In this document: positions 25,226 through 35,506 of the stretch, in pieces
Layout of the letters: each line of letters opens with the position of its first letter
Position numbering within the stretch: position 1 is the first letter of the stretch
NCBI RefSeq assembly: GCF_029223255.1
Contig: NZ_JARHUC010000004.1
Coordinates: 668,161-732,160 of the forward strand
Length of the DNA: 64,000 nucleotides
Reading direction: 5' to 3'
Source: Albimonas marina
Lineage (GTDB): Bacteria; Pseudomonadota; Alphaproteobacteria; Rhodobacterales; Rhodobacteraceae
Program-made: the position numbers and the translations under genes
Notes under the pieces: model-generated
What the model was told of the DNA's origin: nothing
The model's database searches: none
Seen by the model: only the letters and a program-made list of their open reading frames with translations

Positions 25226-25924
25226 ATGCGCCGCATGACCCTAACCGCTGCCCTCCCGGCCGCGCTGATCGCCCTCGCCGTCCCGGCGGCGGCCGAGCCG
25301 CTCGCCTGGAACTTCAACGCCGAGCAGTTCGAGTTCCGCACCGGCGACGAGGACGTGCTGGCCTGGAGCGCGGACTTCACCGCCGGCTACGACGACCTCA
25401 AGGTCCTGATCCGTTCGGAGGCGGAGTACGGGCTGGACGAGAGCGCCTTCGAGAAGCTGGAGACGCAGGCGCGCCTCGCCACCCCGATCTCCGACTTCTG
25501 GGACGCCACCGCCGGCGTCATGGTCTCGACGCCCGAGGGGCCGGACCGGGTCTACGGCGTGATCGGCTTCCACGGCCTCGCGCCCCAGTGGTTCGAGGTG
25601 GACGCGGACGCCTACCTCTCCGACAAGCCGTTCCTGCGGGCGGAGGTGGACTACGAGGCGCTGATCACCAACCGGGTGATCCTGACCCCCTCGATCGAGG
25701 CGACGCTGCCGCTGGTGGACGACGCCGGCATCGACCGGGGCGGCTTCGCCCCGATCGTCGAGGTCGGCGCGCGGCTGAGCTACGATCTCGTGGACCGCCT
25801 GGTCTCGCCCTACGTCGGCGTCCACTACGAGCGCGCCTTCGGCGAGAGCGGCGACCGCCGCCGCGCCTCGGGCGGGGCGCGCGACGCGCTGTTCTTCGTG
25901 GCCGGCACGAAGATCCTGTTCTGA
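25226..25924 (+). CDS. copB: Outer-membrane copper-resistance protein CopB
   Basis: A 232-aa outer-membrane protein. After a signal peptide (LTAALPAALIALAVPAAAEPLAW) it shows alternating strands and motifs of the CopB barrel (EAEYGLDESAFEKLETQARLATPISDFWDATAGVM, DYEALITNRVILTPSIEATL) and a C-terminal aromatic residue (KILF). The Met/His-rich N-terminal part found in many CopB proteins is missing, so it is shorter than usual. It is coupled to copA and followed by a strong terminator. Confidence 0.92.
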   Translation: MRRMTLTAALPAALIALAVPAAAEPLAWNFNAEQFEFRTGDEDVLAWSADFTAGYDDLKVLIRSEAEYGLDESAFEKLETQARLATPISDFWDATAGVMVSTPEGPDRVYGVIGFHGLAPQWFEVDADAYLSDKPFLRAEVDYEALITNRVILTPSIEATLPLVDDAGIDRGGFAPIVEVGARLSYDLVDRLVSPYVGVHYERAFGESGDRRRASGGARDALFFVAGTKILF

Positions 25925-25945
25925 GCCGGGCGGCCTGAACACAAA

Positions 25946-25980
25946 GCGGGCGGCCCCTTCCGGGGCCGCCCGCGCCGTTT
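25946..25980. terminator. Bidirectional terminator after copB
   Basis: GCGGGCGGCCCC (25946-25957) pairs perfectly with GGGGCCGCCCGC (25962-25973) around TTCC, followed by GCCGTTT on the + strand and preceded by ACAAA, which gives a short T-run on the other strand. It lies between convergent copB and the cytochrome c' gene. Confidence 0.85.
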
Positions 25981-26001
25981 CAGCCTATCGAGCGGACCGC
26001 G

Positions 26002-26568
26002 TCACTTCTCGATGCGGAAGTCCTGGTGGCAGGCCTTGCAGGTCTGGGCCAGGTGCATGAAGGCGCCTTCCGGGGGCATGGCGGCGAGCCGCTCGGCCGA
26101 CGGGCCGCCGTCTCCCATCATCGACCCCATGGCGCCGCTCGTCATGCCGCCGCCGCCCATCATGCCGGCCTGCTTCATCGCCTCCGGCCCGCGGGCATTG
26201 TCGGCGGCCTCGGCCAGCGCCTCGGCCACCGCTGCAAGCTCGTCGGCGAGGGCGGCGAACCGCTCGGGATCGCTCCAGATCGCGGGCGCGGCCTCCGAGG
26301 GCGCATGGTCGGTCCCCTTGGGGAACATCGCCACCAGCTTCTCTCCGCCTTGCGAGGCGATCACGCCGGCCTGCTCGCGCACGGCGGCGGCGTCGTAGGG
26401 CGTCGCGCCCTTCAGCATCTCGCCGATGGCCTTGGTGGCGTCGGCGATGGCCTTCATCGCCTCCATTCGCTCCTTCACCACGCCCTCGGCGCCGCCATGG
26501 GCCAGGGCGCCGGCGCCCGCCAGAATCGCGCCGCCGCAGGCGAGCGCGAGAATTCCACGTTTCATCAT
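26002..26568 (-). CDS. Cytochrome c' (c-556-type) haem protein
   Basis: A 188-aa exported cytochrome of the c' four-helix family. A signal peptide (MKRGILALACGGAILAGAGALA) is followed by helix one (KERMEAMKAIADATKAIGEML) and a C-terminal haem site CKACHQDFRIEK in the usual position. A Gly/Met-rich insert (MMGGGGMTSGAMGSMMGDGG) between helices three and four is uncommon and resembles copper-binding material. Such proteins bind NO or carry electrons; the copper island next door suggests a link to copper stress (inference). Confidence 0.9.
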   Translation of the reverse strand: MMKRGILALACGGAILAGAGALAHGGAEGVVKERMEAMKAIADATKAIGEMLKGATPYDAAAVREQAGVIASQGGEKLVAMFPKGTDHAPSEAAPAIWSDPERFAALADELAAVAEALAEAADNARGPEAMKQAGMMGGGGMTSGAMGSMMGDGGPSAERLAAMPPEGAFMHLAQTCKACHQDFRIEK

Positions 26569-26617
26569 TCAAGGTCTCTCCAGGTGGATCTCAGGGTGGC
26601 CGCGGGTCCGCGGCCGC

Positions 26618-26977
26618 TCAGCCCTGCCTGGAGATCGGAGGCGGCACGCCCGGCGCCGGGGCGGCCAGCGCCCGCAGGCGCACCGGGGACGGCGGCGGCG
26701 CGAGAGGGGTTGGCGTGCGCACGGCGACGTGGCGGCTCCGCTCGGCGGCCAGGGCGGCGCAGATCCCGCCCGCGGCCGCGTGGCAGCAGGGCCACTCGTC
26801 CGCCGGGTCGCCGAGCTCCGCCGACGCGAAGGCGCGGTCGGGATCCGCGACCGACGTCGCCGGCGCCGCGCCGTGGGCGTGCGCCTCGCCGGTCGCGACG
26901 AGCAGCGCCAGCGCCGTCAGCGCCGCCGCCAGAACCATGCGCCACGCCGTCCGCGGCATCGTCCCGCTCGCCGTCAT
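26618..26977 (-). CDS. Small exported protein upstream of cytochrome c'
   Basis: A protein of about 119 aa with a hydrophobic signal (WRMVLAAALTALALLVATGEAHA) followed by His and Cys (HAHGAAPATS, EWPCCHAAAGGICAA). The family is not recognised. It is on the same strand as, and 49 bases before, the cytochrome c' gene, and both resemble the His/Cys-containing small protein at 22313, so a metal-related role is possible. The start is uncertain: 26977 or 26959. Confidence 0.5.
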   Translation of the reverse strand: MTASGTMPRTAWRMVLAAALTALALLVATGEAHAHGAAPATSVADPDRAFASAELGDPADEWPCCHAAAGGICAALAAERSRHVAVRTPTPLAPPPSPVRLRALAAPAPGVPPPISRQG

Positions 26978-27083
26978 CCTTCGCCTGGGTCCCTTTCTGA
27001 GGTTCGTCGCGCCCGAGACTAGCGGGGGATCCGGCGGATGTCCCGTGACGATCGCGGCGCCGCCCGAGGGCCCGGCGCGGGGA

Positions 27084-27530
27084 TCAGGCCGGATGCGCGG
27101 TCCGCCGCAGCAGGTCGTCGTCGGCGATGGCGTCGGCGATGGTGGCGCCGTCCAGGACCGCGCGGCTGGCGTCGGCGACGCGGGCGAAGACGCGCCGGAT
27201 CTCGCAGGCCGCGTCGTCGGTGCAGCCGTCGCAGCGCCGGTAGGCGATGCGGCTCAGGCAGGGCAGGGGCGCCAGCGGCCCGTCGATCAGGCGCAGCACC
27301 TCCCCGAAGGAGATGTTGTCGGCCGGGCGCAGCAGCAGGTAGCCGCCCGCCTTGCCGCGCTTGCTGACCACGATGCCCTGGTGCTTGAGGTCCAGCAGGA
27401 TCTGCTCGAGGAACTTCTTGGGGATCCCCTGCGCGTCGGCGATCTCGCCGATCTGGCGCGCTTCGCCCGGCGCGGCCCGCGCCAGTTCGATCAGCGCGCG
27501 CAGCGCATACTGGGCCTTCTGGGAGATCAT
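27084..27530 (-). CDS. Rrf2-family regulator next to sulfate transporter
   Basis: A 148-aa Rrf2-type winged-helix regulator ([51 protein letters not shown]). A cysteine group in the C-terminal part ([19 protein letters not shown], spacing x8, x2, x5) could hold an iron-sulfur cluster, although the spacing differs from IscR and NsrR. It is divergent from the sulfate-binding-protein gene with a dyad between them, which suggests a CymR/CysR-like repressor of sulfur uptake. Confidence 0.87.
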   Translation of the reverse strand: MISQKAQYALRALIELARAAPGEARQIGEIADAQGIPKKFLEQILLDLKHQGIVVSKRGKAGGYLLLRPADNISFGEVLRLIDGPLAPLPCLSRIAYRRCDGCTDDAACEIRRVFARVADASRAVLDGATIADAIADDDLLRRTAHPA

Positions 27531-27650
27531 CGTGCCACGGCGGCCGGAACCGCCCTTTCTCGACGCGGGGAAGGAGGTTTCCCGATAGCCCGGATGCGTC
27601 GCCGAGACAAGGCGGGAGCGGGGAGTCCAGGCTCCGGAGAACTCTCTTCT

Positions 27651-27682
27651 TGATTAAGTATACCTATCAGGTAGTGATTAAG
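27651..27682. promoter_or_regulatory. Probable Rrf2 operator in the sulfate promoter
   Basis: TACCTATCAGGTA (27661-27673) is a perfect 5-3-5 dyad, flanked by a direct repeat TGATTAAG at 27651-27658 and 27675-27682. The stretch is AT-rich in a GC-rich context and lies 28-59 bases before the binding-protein start. TATACC at 27659-27664 may be a -10 box. It is the obvious target of the divergent Rrf2 protein. Confidence 0.65.
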
Positions 27683-27709
27683 GTGTTTCGAGTCGCAAGG
27701 AGACGCCCC

Positions 27710-28720
27710 ATGGCCCTGATCCGATCCCTACGCCCCCTGGCCTTCGCCCTCGCGCTCGGGGCTGCGCCCGCCATGGCGCAGACCACGCTGCTCAACGTCA
27801 GCTACGATCCGACCCGGGAGTTCTACGCCGAGCTGAACCCCGCCTTCGCCGCCGACTGGAAGCGAAAGACCGGCGAGGAAGTCGAGATTAGGATGTCGCA
27901 CGGCGGCTCCGGCAAGCAGGCCCGCTCGGTCATCGACGGGCTGCCGGCGGACGTGGTCTCGCTGGCGATCTCGGTGGACATCGACGCCATCGCGGAGCGG
28001 ACCGGCAAGATCCCCGCCGACTGGCGGGAGCGCCTGCCCGACGCCTCGAGCCCCTACACCTCGACCATCGTGTTCCTGGTGCGGAAGGGGAACCCCAAGG
28101 GGATCGCGGACTGGGACGACCTCGCGCGCGAGGACGTGGCCGTGATCACCCCCAATCCCAAGACCTCGGGCGGGGCGCGGTGGAACTATCTCGCGGCCTG
28201 GATCTGGGCGCAGCGGGAATTCGCCGGCGACGCGGCGAACGTCGAGGCCTACGTCGCCTCGCTCTTCCGCAACGTGCCGGTGCTGGACACGGGCGCGCGC
28301 GGCGCGACCCTGACCTTCACCCAGCGCGGCATCGGCGACGTGCTGCTGGCCTGGGAGAACGAGGCGTATCTTTCGCTCGACGAGCTGGGCGCGGACGCGT
28401 TCGAGATCGTGGTGCCCTCGATCTCGATCCTGGCCGAGCCGCCGGTCGCGCTCGTCGCCGCCAACGCCGAGGCGAACGGCACGACGCAGACGGCGCAGGC
28501 CTACCTCGACTTCCTCTATTCCGAGACCGGCCAGAAGCTGGCCGCCAGGCACCACTACCGCCCGGCGAAGCCCGAACTGGCGGACCCCGAGCACATGCGC
28601 CTGTTCCCGGAGGTGGAGCGGGTGCGGGTCGAGGACGTCTTCGGCTCCTGGGCGCAGGCGCAGAAGACCCATTTCGCCGACGGCGGCGTCTTCGACCGCC
28701 TCTACCGGCCGGGGAACTGA
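27710..28720 (+). CDS. sbp: Periplasmic sulfate-binding protein
   Basis: A 336-aa binding protein of the sulfate ABC importer. It has a signal peptide ([24 protein letters not shown]) and the family signature [18 protein letters not shown], with [14 protein letters not shown] and [18 protein letters not shown], which hold the oxyanion. The start at 27710 is chosen on AAGGAG upstream and the signal peptide. It is the first gene of a complete sbp-cysTWA operon. Confidence 0.95.
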   Translation: MALIRSLRPLAFALALGAAPAMAQTTLLNVSYDPTREFYAELNPAFAADWKRKTGEEVEIRMSHGGSGKQARSVIDGLPADVVSLAISVDIDAIAERTGKIPADWRERLPDASSPYTSTIVFLVRKGNPKGIADWDDLAREDVAVITPNPKTSGGARWNYLAAWIWAQREFAGDAANVEAYVASLFRNVPVLDTGARGATLTFTQRGIGDVLLAWENEAYLSLDELGADAFEIVVPSISILAEPPVALVAANAEANGTTQTAQAYLDFLYSETGQKLAARHHYRPAKPELADPEHMRLFPEVERVRVEDVFGSWAQAQKTHFADGGVFDRLYRPGN

Positions 28721-28723
28721 GCC

Positions 28724-29569
28724 ATGGCGCTGGCGCTTCCCGCGATCCGGCGGCCCAGCGTCATCCCGGGCTTCGGGCTGACGCTGGGCTTCACGATCCT
28801 CTACCTGTCGCTGGTGGTGCTGATCCCGCTGTCGGGCGTGGTCTGGCGCACGGCGGACCTGGGCTGGGAGGCGTTCCTCCGCCTCGCCACGGACGAGCGC
28901 ACGCTGGCGGCGCTGAAGATCTCCTTCGGCTGCGCGCTGGCGGCGGCGGCGATCAACGTGGCGTTCGGCGCGCTCGTCGCCTGGGTGCTGGTGCGCTACC
29001 GCTTTCCCGGGCGGCCGCTGCTGGACGCGATGGTGGACCTGCCCTTCGCCCTGCCGACCGCGGTGGCCGGCATCGCGCTGACCGCGCTCTACGCCCCCGA
29101 CGGCTGGATCGGCGCGCCTCTGGCGGCGCTGGGGCTGAAGATCGCCTGGACGCCGCTGGGCATCGTCGTGGCGCTGGTCTTCGTGGGCCTGCCCTTCGTG
29201 GTTCGCACCGTGCAGCCGGTGATGGAGGAGATCGAGCGCGAGATCGAGGAGGCCTCGGCCACGCTCGGCGCCTCCCGCGCGCGGACGGTGTTCCGGGTGC
29301 TGGCGCCCTCGCTCTCGCCCGCGCTGCTGACCGGCTTCGCGCTCGCCTTCGCGCGGGGGGTGGGGGAGTACGGCTCGGTGATCTTCATCGCCGGGAACCT
29401 GCCGTATCGCTCCGAGGTCGCGCCCCTGCTGATCGTGATCCGGCTCGAGGAATTCAACTACGCCGCCGCCACCGCCGTCGCCGCGCTGATGCTCGCGATC
29501 TCGTTCGCGATGCTGCTGGCGATCAACTCGCTCCAGGCCTGGAGCCGTCGGAGATACGGTCATGGTTGA
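28724..29569 (+). CDS. cysT: Sulfate ABC transporter permease CysT
   Basis: A 281-aa inner-membrane permease ([36 protein letters not shown] start typical of CysT). The EAA loop reads [30 protein letters not shown]. It begins three bases after the binding-protein gene and overlaps cysW by eight bases. Confidence 0.94.
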   Translation: MALALPAIRRPSVIPGFGLTLGFTILYLSLVVLIPLSGVVWRTADLGWEAFLRLATDERTLAALKISFGCALAAAAINVAFGALVAWVLVRYRFPGRPLLDAMVDLPFALPTAVAGIALTALYAPDGWIGAPLAALGLKIAWTPLGIVVALVFVGLPFVVRTVQPVMEEIEREIEEASATLGASRARTVFRVLAPSLSPALLTGFALAFARGVGEYGSVIFIAGNLPYRSEVAPLLIVIRLEEFNYAAATAVAALMLAISFAMLLAINSLQAWSRRRYGHG

Positions 29570-30446
29570 CATCGCCCGCAGCCTGTTCTTCCCCGCCTGG
29601 CCCGGCGCCGGGCCGGCCGACTGCACCGACGAGAGGCCGGGCGTCCGCGCGGGCCTGATCGCAGCCTCGGTGCTGTTCCTGGCGCTGTTCCTGCTCGCCC
29701 CGCTGGTCGCGGTCTTCGCGCAGGCGCTCTCGGCCGGGGTCGGCGCCTGGGTCGCGGCGCTGACCGAGCCGGACGCGCTGTCGGCCATCCGCCTGACCCT
29801 GCTGGTCGCCGCCGTCGCCGTGCCCCTGAACTGCGTGTTCGGGCTGGCCGCGGCCTGGGCGGTCGCCAAGCACGAGTTCCGCGGCAAGGCGCTGCTGATC
29901 TCGCTGATCGACCTGCCGTTCTCGGTCTCGCCGGTGATCGCGGGGCTGATCTACGTGCTGCTGCTCGGGGCGGGATCGGCGCTGGGACCGTGGCTGGCCT
30001 CGCAAGGGGTGCAGGTGCTGTTCGCCGTGCCGGGCATCGTGCTGGCCACCGTCTTCGTCACCGTGCCGTTCGTCGCGCGCGAGCTGATCCCGCTGATGCA
30101 GGCCCAGGGCACGACCGAGGAGGAGGCGGCGCTGTCGCTCGGCGCCTCGGGCTGGCGGACCTTCGCGCGGGTGACGCTGCCCAACGTGCGCTGGGGCCTG
30201 CTCTACGGCGTGCTCCTGTGCAACGCCCGGGCGATGGGGGAGTTCGGGGCGGTCTCGGTCGTCTCGGGCCACATCCGCGGCCTGACCAACACCATGCCGC
30301 TGCATGTCGAGATCCTCTACAACGAATACAGCTTCCAGGCCGCCTTCGCCGTGGCCTCCCTGCTGGCGCTGCTGGCGCTGGTCACCCTGGTTCTGAAGAC
30401 GGCCCTCGAAGCCCGCCTCGGCGGCGCTTCCGGCCGCGCGCGCTGA
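29562..30446 (+). CDS. cysW: Sulfate ABC transporter permease CysW
   Basis: A 294-aa second permease of the sulfate importer. It shows about six membrane segments, the EAA loop [23 protein letters not shown], and the CysW-typical [32 protein letters not shown]. The start overlaps the end of cysT, so the two are translationally coupled. Confidence 0.94.
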   Translation: MVDIARSLFFPAWPGAGPADCTDERPGVRAGLIAASVLFLALFLLAPLVAVFAQALSAGVGAWVAALTEPDALSAIRLTLLVAAVAVPLNCVFGLAAAWAVAKHEFRGKALLISLIDLPFSVSPVIAGLIYVLLLGAGSALGPWLASQGVQVLFAVPGIVLATVFVTVPFVARELIPLMQAQGTTEEEAALSLGASGWRTFARVTLPNVRWGLLYGVLLCNARAMGEFGAVSVVSGHIRGLTNTMPLHVEILYNEYSFQAAFAVASLLALLALVTLVLKTALEARLGGASGRAR

Positions 30447-30458
30447 GGAGGCGATCCC

Positions 30459-31541
30459 ATGGACGTCCGCATCGAAGCCGTCGCCAAGGCATTCGACAGC
30501 CATCCCGCCCTGCACGACGTGTCGCTCGACATCGCCTCGGGGGAGCTGGCGGCGCTGGTCGGGCCCTCTGGCTCCGGCAAGACCACGCTGCTGCGTTTGA
30601 TCGCGGGGCTGGAGACGCCGGGCGCGGGGCGGATCCTGTTCGGGGAGGAGGACGCCTCGCGCCTGAGCGTGCAGGCCCGCCGGGTGGGGTTCGTGTTCCA
30701 GCACTACGCCCTGTTCCGCCACATGACGGTGCTGGAGAACGTGGGCTTCGGCCTCTCGGCCCGGCCGCGCGCCCTGCGCCCCGCCCGCGCCGAGATCGAC
30801 CGGCGCGCGCGGGAGCTGCTGGAGCTGGTGCAGCTCGACGGGCTGGAAAAGCGCTATCCGCCCCAGCTTTCGGGCGGCCAGCGCCAGCGCGTGGCCCTGG
30901 CCCGGGCGCTGGCGATCGAGCCCCGCGTGCTGCTGCTGGACGAGCCCTTCGGCGCGCTCGACGCCCAGGTCCGCCGCGACCTGCGCCGCTGGCTGCGGGA
31001 GCTGCACGACCGCACCGGCCACACCACCGTCTTCGTCACCCATGACCAGGAGGAGGCGCTGGAGCTCGCCGACCGCGTGGTGGTGATGAGCCGGGGCCGC
31101 ATCGAGCAGGCCGCGACGCCGGACGAGGTCTACGACCGCCCCGCCACCGCCTTCGTGCATGGCTTCATCGGCGAAAGCTCGCGCCTGCCGGTGCGGGTGG
31201 CGGGGGGCGAGGTCCTTCTCGACGACCGCCCCACGGGCCTGCGCGCCGACTGGGAGGGGCCGGCGGAGCTGTTCTTCCGCCCCCACCAGGCGGTGGTGGG
31301 CGACGGCGCGGGCGGCCTGGCCGGGGCGGTCGTCGGCGGCCGCCGCATCGCGGGCGTGCGCCGGGTGGAGCTGGAGCTGGACGGCGCGCGTCGACGGGTC
31401 GAGCTGGACCTGCCGCTGGCGCAGGCCTTCGCGCCGGGCGGCCGGATCGCCTTCCGGCCCACGGCCTTCCGCCTCTACCCGCTGGAGGGCGCGGGACGTC
31501 CCGCGCGGCCGGCGCCGGTCCGCAGGCTCGCCCATGGCTGA
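30459..31541 (+). CDS. cysA: Sulfate ABC transporter ATP-binding protein CysA
   Basis: A 360-aa ATPase of the sulfate/thiosulfate importer. Walker [10 protein letters not shown], signature [15 protein letters not shown], Walker [12 protein letters not shown] and [12 protein letters not shown] are all intact, and a TOBE-type C-terminus follows. The start [12 protein letters not shown] is typical of CysA. It overlaps the next gene by eight bases. Confidence 0.95.
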   Translation: MDVRIEAVAKAFDSHPALHDVSLDIASGELAALVGPSGSGKTTLLRLIAGLETPGAGRILFGEEDASRLSVQARRVGFVFQHYALFRHMTVLENVGFGLSARPRALRPARAEIDRRARELLELVQLDGLEKRYPPQLSGGQRQRVALARALAIEPRVLLLDEPFGALDAQVRRDLRRWLRELHDRTGHTTVFVTHDQEEALELADRVVVMSRGRIEQAATPDEVYDRPATAFVHGFIGESSRLPVRVAGGEVLLDDRPTGLRADWEGPAELFFRPHQAVVGDGAGGLAGAVVGGRRIAGVRRVELELDGARRRVELDLPLAQAFAPGGRIAFRPTAFRLYPLEGAGRPARPAPVRRLAHG

Positions 31542-32961
31542 CCGTCGCGACGCGCTCGCCCGGGCGCGCGGGCTGGTGGCCCGCCATGCGCCGCCCCGCG
31601 TGGCGATCCTGGGCTGCGGCTTCACCGGCGCCGCCGCCGCCATCGCCCTGGTCGAGGCCGCGCGCGGCCCGCTGGCGATCACGATCGTGGACCGCGACCG
31701 CTCCCGCGGGGGCGGCCTCGCCTTCGGGCGGGCCCCGGCGGGGGAGTTGCTGAAAGTGCGGGCGCGGGATCTGTCGATCCTCTCCGGCCGGCCGGGCGAT
31801 TTCGCCGGCTGGATGGCCTGCCTGACCGGCGCCGAGACCGACCCCGCCGAGCGGGCCGCGATCGCCGACGGCTTCGCCCCGCGCGCGCTGTTCGCCAACT
31901 ACGTGCGCAGGCGCCTGGACGAGGCCGCGGCCGCACGCGACGAGGTCTCGCTCGAGCGGCTGGAGCGGGAGGCGCTCGACATCGCCCCGGCGCCGGGCGG
32001 GGGCTATGCGGTGGCGCTCGACCAGGGGCCGGCGCTGCAGGCGCAGGCGGTGATCCTCGCCACCGGCTACGACGCGCCGCGCCCGCGCTTCGGCCGCTGC
32101 CCGCACGCGCCGATCCCCGCGCAGGCGCTGGCCCGCGCCCGCCGCGTGGCGCTGGTGGGGAGCGGCCTGACCATGGTCGACGTGCTGCCGCGCCTGCGGG
32201 CCGAGGGCTGCGAGGCCGAGGTCACGGTGATCTCCCGCCGCGGCCTCGTCCCGCGCCCGCATGCCGAGACCGCGGTCCGTCCGCCCGCCCTGCAGGTCCC
32301 TGCCGGCGCGCGCCTGGCGGAGCTGGTGCGCGACCTGCGCGCCGCCTGCGGCCGGGCCGAGGCCGAGGGCCGGCCCTGGCAGGGCGAGGTCAACCGCCTG
32401 CGCCCCCACGCCCAGGCGATCTGGCAGGCGTTGAGCGAGGCCGACCGCGCCCGCTTCCTGCGCCACCTGCGCCCGTTCTGGGACGCCCACCGCCACCGTC
32501 TGCCGCCCGCCCAGCACGCGCGGCTGGCCGCCGAGCTCGCCCGCCCCCGCACGCGCCTGCGCCCCGGCCGGGTGCTCGAGGCGGTCGGCGAGGCCCCCTG
32601 CCGGCTGCGCGTCGTCTGGCGCGGAGCGCGGACGCCCGAGACGCTGGGCGTCGACATCGCCATCGACTGCTCCGGCCACCGTCCCGAACTGGCGGCGCCG
32701 CTGCCCGCCTCGCTGGCGGCGCAGGGGCTGGCCGCGCCCGATCCATCGGGGCTGGGCCTGCGCGTCGCCGCCGACGGGCGCCTGTGGAGCCCGCGGGGCG
32801 GCGACCTCTCCGGCCTCTTCGCGCTGGGCCCCCTCGGCCAGGGAAGCCTGTTCGAGATCACGGCCGTGCCGGAGATCGTCCGCCAGGCCGCGCAGGCCGC
32901 GGCGACGCTCGGCGACCTGCTGGCGATGCCGGGGCGCATGACGGGGCGGGCCGCCGTCTGA
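31534..32961 (+). CDS. FAD/NAD(P)-binding protein (HcnA/YdhS-like)
   Basis: A 475-aa flavoprotein-like enzyme of the FAD_NAD_binding_9 type. The N-terminal dinucleotide fold reads [19 protein letters not shown], with [31 protein letters not shown] behind it, and a second fold at [20 protein letters not shown]. Its start overlaps cysA, so it is made with the sulfate transporter. A role in sulfur or sulfonate metabolism is plausible, but the reaction is unknown. Confidence 0.82.
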   Translation: MADRRDALARARGLVARHAPPRVAILGCGFTGAAAAIALVEAARGPLAITIVDRDRSRGGGLAFGRAPAGELLKVRARDLSILSGRPGDFAGWMACLTGAETDPAERAAIADGFAPRALFANYVRRRLDEAAAARDEVSLERLEREALDIAPAPGGGYAVALDQGPALQAQAVILATGYDAPRPRFGRCPHAPIPAQALARARRVALVGSGLTMVDVLPRLRAEGCEAEVTVISRRGLVPRPHAETAVRPPALQVPAGARLAELVRDLRAACGRAEAEGRPWQGEVNRLRPHAQAIWQALSEADRARFLRHLRPFWDAHRHRLPPAQHARLAAELARPRTRLRPGRVLEAVGEAPCRLRVVWRGARTPETLGVDIAIDCSGHRPELAAPLPASLAAQGLAAPDPSGLGLRVAADGRLWSPRGGDLSGLFALGPLGQGSLFEITAVPEIVRQAAQAAATLGDLLAMPGRMTGRAAV

Positions 32962-33082
32962 GCGCCCTCGACGGACGCCCGCCCTGCGCGACCCGTCCGG
33001 AACCTGCCGGCGGGCCGCGGACCCTTTCATCGCCGCGGCCGCCGTGCTTGGCTCCGCCGCCGCTCCTTCCCGCGCCGAGACG

Positions 33083-34816
33083 ATGACCGCGGACCAGATC
33101 GCGATTCTCGCCCTGCTGGCAGGCCTTCTGGCCGCCTTCGCCTCCGGCCGCCTCCGGCTGGAGGCGGTGGCGCTGTCGGGGTTGGCGCTGGGGGGCGTCG
33201 CCGGACTGGTGCCGGCGGACCGGTTGTTCTCGGGCTTCGCCAACCCGGCGGTGATCACCGTGGTCGAGATCCTGCTGATCGTGCGCCTGCTGTCGCGCGC
33301 GCGCCTGCTCGAGGCCCTGGTCGCGCGGCTGCCGGCGCGCGCCGCAGGCGCGGGACGCGCGCGGGCGATCCTCGTGGCGCTGTCGGCGGCGCTGTCGAGC
33401 GTGATGAACAACGTCGGCGCCTTCGCCCTGATGCTGCCCGTGGTCCGGGCCGCGGCCCGGCGCGCCGGGCTGGCGCCGCGGTCGATCCTGCTCCCCGTCT
33501 CCTACGCCACCCTTCTGGGGGGCCTCTGCACCCTGATCGGCACGCCCCCCAACCTGCTGGCGAGCGAGGCGCTGGCCGACGCGACGGGCGAGGGCTTCGG
33601 CTTCTTCGCTTTCGCGCTGGCCGGGGCGCCCGCGGCGCTGGCGGGACTGGCGGCGCTGCTGCTCTGGGCGCCCCGGGTCCTGGACGCCGACCCGCAGGAG
33701 GAGGAGGCGGCCTCCCCGGGCCCGGTCGCGGCGGAGCTGACGCTGCCTCCAGGCTCGGCCCTCGTCGGGCGGACCCTCGCCGGGCTGCCGCGCGGCTTCG
33801 CCGTGCGGGCGATCACGCGGCAGGGGCGCGCGGTGTCGCCGCTCTGGCCGCGGACCTCGCTAGCGGCGGGCGACCTGCTGCTGGCGGAGACCGAGATGCC
33901 CGTCCTCGACGCGCTGCGCGCCGCGGGCGAGGTGGACCTCGCCGCGCCCGCGCCCCTGCGCGAGTCCGAGGCCGCGCAGGCCGTGATCGCCCCCGCCTCG
34001 CCCCTGGTCGGCTCGCCCGCCGGCGCGCTCGCCTTTCTCGAGGACGCCGGCGCCCGGCTGGTCGCGGTCGGGCTGGGGCCCCGGTCCCGGCGCCTCGACG
34101 GGCGGCTGGCGGACCTGCGGCTGGGCGTCGGCGACGTGCTGCACCTGGAGGGGCCGCCCGGGGCGCTGCGCCGCGCGCTGGGCGAGCGCGACGCGCTCCT
34201 CCTGGCCGGCGCAGACCCCGGGGCGGGCCCGGTCCCGCCGCTGTGGCCGCTGGCCGCCTTCGCCCTGGGCGTCCTCGCGGCGGGCTTCGGCCTGGCCGAT
34301 CCGGCCGCGGCCTTCGGCGCGGTGACGCTGGCCCTGATGTTGGGCGGGGCGCTGCGGCTGCGCCCGGCGCTCGCCTCGCTGGACTGGGGCGTGATCGTGA
34401 TGCTGGCGGCGATGGTCCCGCTGGGCGAGGCGGTGGCGTCGACGGGCGCCGCCGCGAGCCTCGCCGCCGCTCTGGCGGGCCTGTTCCCGAGCGGCTCGAC
34501 GCCGCTGGCCGTGGGCGCGATCCTGCTTCTCGCCGCGGCCCTGACGCCCCTGGTCAACAACGCGGCCCTGGTCGTGGCCCTCGCGCCGGTGGCGGTCGAG
34601 TTCGCCCGCGCCTCCGCCGCGCCGCCCGAGCCGTTCCTGGTCGCGCTGGCGATCGGCGCCTCTCTCGATTTTCTCACCCCGTTCGGGCATCACAACAACA
34701 CGCTGGCGCTGGGCCTCGGCGACTACCGCTTCGCCGATTTCCCCAGGACCGGCTGGCCGGTGCTGCTCGCCTCCGCCGCCGCCGCCTGGTGCGCGATCCT
34801 GCTGTTCTGGATCTGA
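33083..34816 (+). CDS. SLC13/DASS-type anion permease with RCK-C domains
   Basis: A protein of about 577 aa with two membrane halves around two TrkA-C/RCK-C-like domains (residues about 215-385), as in SLC13-family sulfate or dicarboxylate permeases. The motifs SVMNNVGAFALMLP, GTPPNLLASEAL, TPLVNNAALVVALAP and TPFGHHNNTLALG are characteristic. Next to sbp-cysTWA, sulfate is the likely substrate. The ATG at 33083 is used; a GTG at 33044 is in frame. The gap 32962-33082 holds nothing recognised. Confidence 0.88.
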   Translation: MTADQIAILALLAGLLAAFASGRLRLEAVALSGLALGGVAGLVPADRLFSGFANPAVITVVEILLIVRLLSRARLLEALVARLPARAAGAGRARAILVALSAALSSVMNNVGAFALMLPVVRAAARRAGLAPRSILLPVSYATLLGGLCTLIGTPPNLLASEALADATGEGFGFFAFALAGAPAALAGLAALLLWAPRVLDADPQEEEAASPGPVAAELTLPPGSALVGRTLAGLPRGFAVRAITRQGRAVSPLWPRTSLAAGDLLLAETEMPVLDALRAAGEVDLAAPAPLRESEAAQAVIAPASPLVGSPAGALAFLEDAGARLVAVGLGPRSRRLDGRLADLRLGVGDVLHLEGPPGALRRALGERDALLLAGADPGAGPVPPLWPLAAFALGVLAAGFGLADPAAAFGAVTLALMLGGALRLRPALASLDWGVIVMLAAMVPLGEAVASTGAAASLAAALAGLFPSGSTPLAVGAILLLAAALTPLVNNAALVVALAPVAVEFARASAAPPEPFLVALAIGASLDFLTPFGHHNNTLALGLGDYRFADFPRTGWPVLLASAAAAWCAILLFWI

Positions 34817-34859
34817 CCCGCCGGTCCCGTCCCTATTCTCCGGCTAATCCGCGGTCGGC

Positions 34860-34889
34860 TGCATCCAAACGCGGACGATGGCCCGTTTC
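34860..34889 (+). promoter_or_regulatory. ECF-type promoter of the sigma/anti-sigma operon
   Basis: TGCATCCA (34860-34867), 16 bases, CGTTTC (34884-34889). The same pair of boxes with the same spacing recurs before the repeat-protein gene at 36330. It lies 78 bases before the sigma-factor start, so the sigma factor probably activates its own operon. Confidence 0.75.
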
Positions 34890-34966
34890 CCCCTGAAACG
34901 AGGCTTGCTAGACCTTTTGCAGAACCGGTCGGGGCGACGGGCCGGTCGGGGGAGATGGGAGCTGCG

Positions 34967-35506
34967 ATGGTCCGCGAGGACGACGAACTGGAACGCCTGC
35001 TCGAACGCTGCGCGAACGGCGACGAGCGGGCCCTCAAGGCGCTGTTCGACGCCGAGGCCTCGCGGATGAAAGGCATAGCGATGCGCGTGCTCCACCGGAG
35101 CGACATGGCCGAGGAGGCGGTGCAGGAGGCGTTCCTGCAGATCTGGCGCAATGCGCGCCGGTTCGACCCCGCGCTCGGCTCGGCCCGCGCGTGGATGTGC
35201 ACCATCGCGCGCTTCCGGGCCATCGACCTGCTGCGCTCGCGCCCGCAGGAGGACGCCCTGGCGCCCGAGGATCTCGACCGCCTGCGCGAGGCCGCGGTGG
35301 ACCACGCCTGGGAGACGCTCGACCGCGACGGACGGCTGGCGGGCTGCCTCGAGGCGATCGAGGCCGCGCCGCGCCGCTCGCTGCTGCTGTCCTACGTGGT
35401 CGGCCTGACCCAGGAGGAGATCGCCGGCAAGCTCGGCCGTCCGCTGGGCACGGTGAAGAGCTGGATGCGCCGGGCGCTGCTCTCGCTGCGGGAGTGCCTG
35501 TCATGA
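34967..35506 (+). CDS. ECF RNA polymerase sigma factor
   Basis: A 179-aa sigma-70-family ECF factor. Region 2 reads ALFDAEASRMKGIAMRVLHRSDMAEEAVQEAFLQIWRN through SARAWMCTIARFRAIDLLRS. Region 4 reads LLLSYVVGLTQEEIAGKLGRPLGTVKSWMRRALLSLRECL. It resembles SigK-type factors paired with RskA-like anti-sigma proteins, as here. ATG 34967 has GGGAG at good spacing; an ATG 12 bases upstream lacks it. The stop overlaps the anti-sigma start (ATGA). Confidence 0.93.
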   Translation: MVREDDELERLLERCANGDERALKALFDAEASRMKGIAMRVLHRSDMAEEAVQEAFLQIWRNARRFDPALGSARAWMCTIARFRAIDLLRSRPQEDALAPEDLDRLREAAVDHAWETLDRDGRLAGCLEAIEAAPRRSLLLSYVVGLTQEEIAGKLGRPLGTVKSWMRRALLSLRECLS

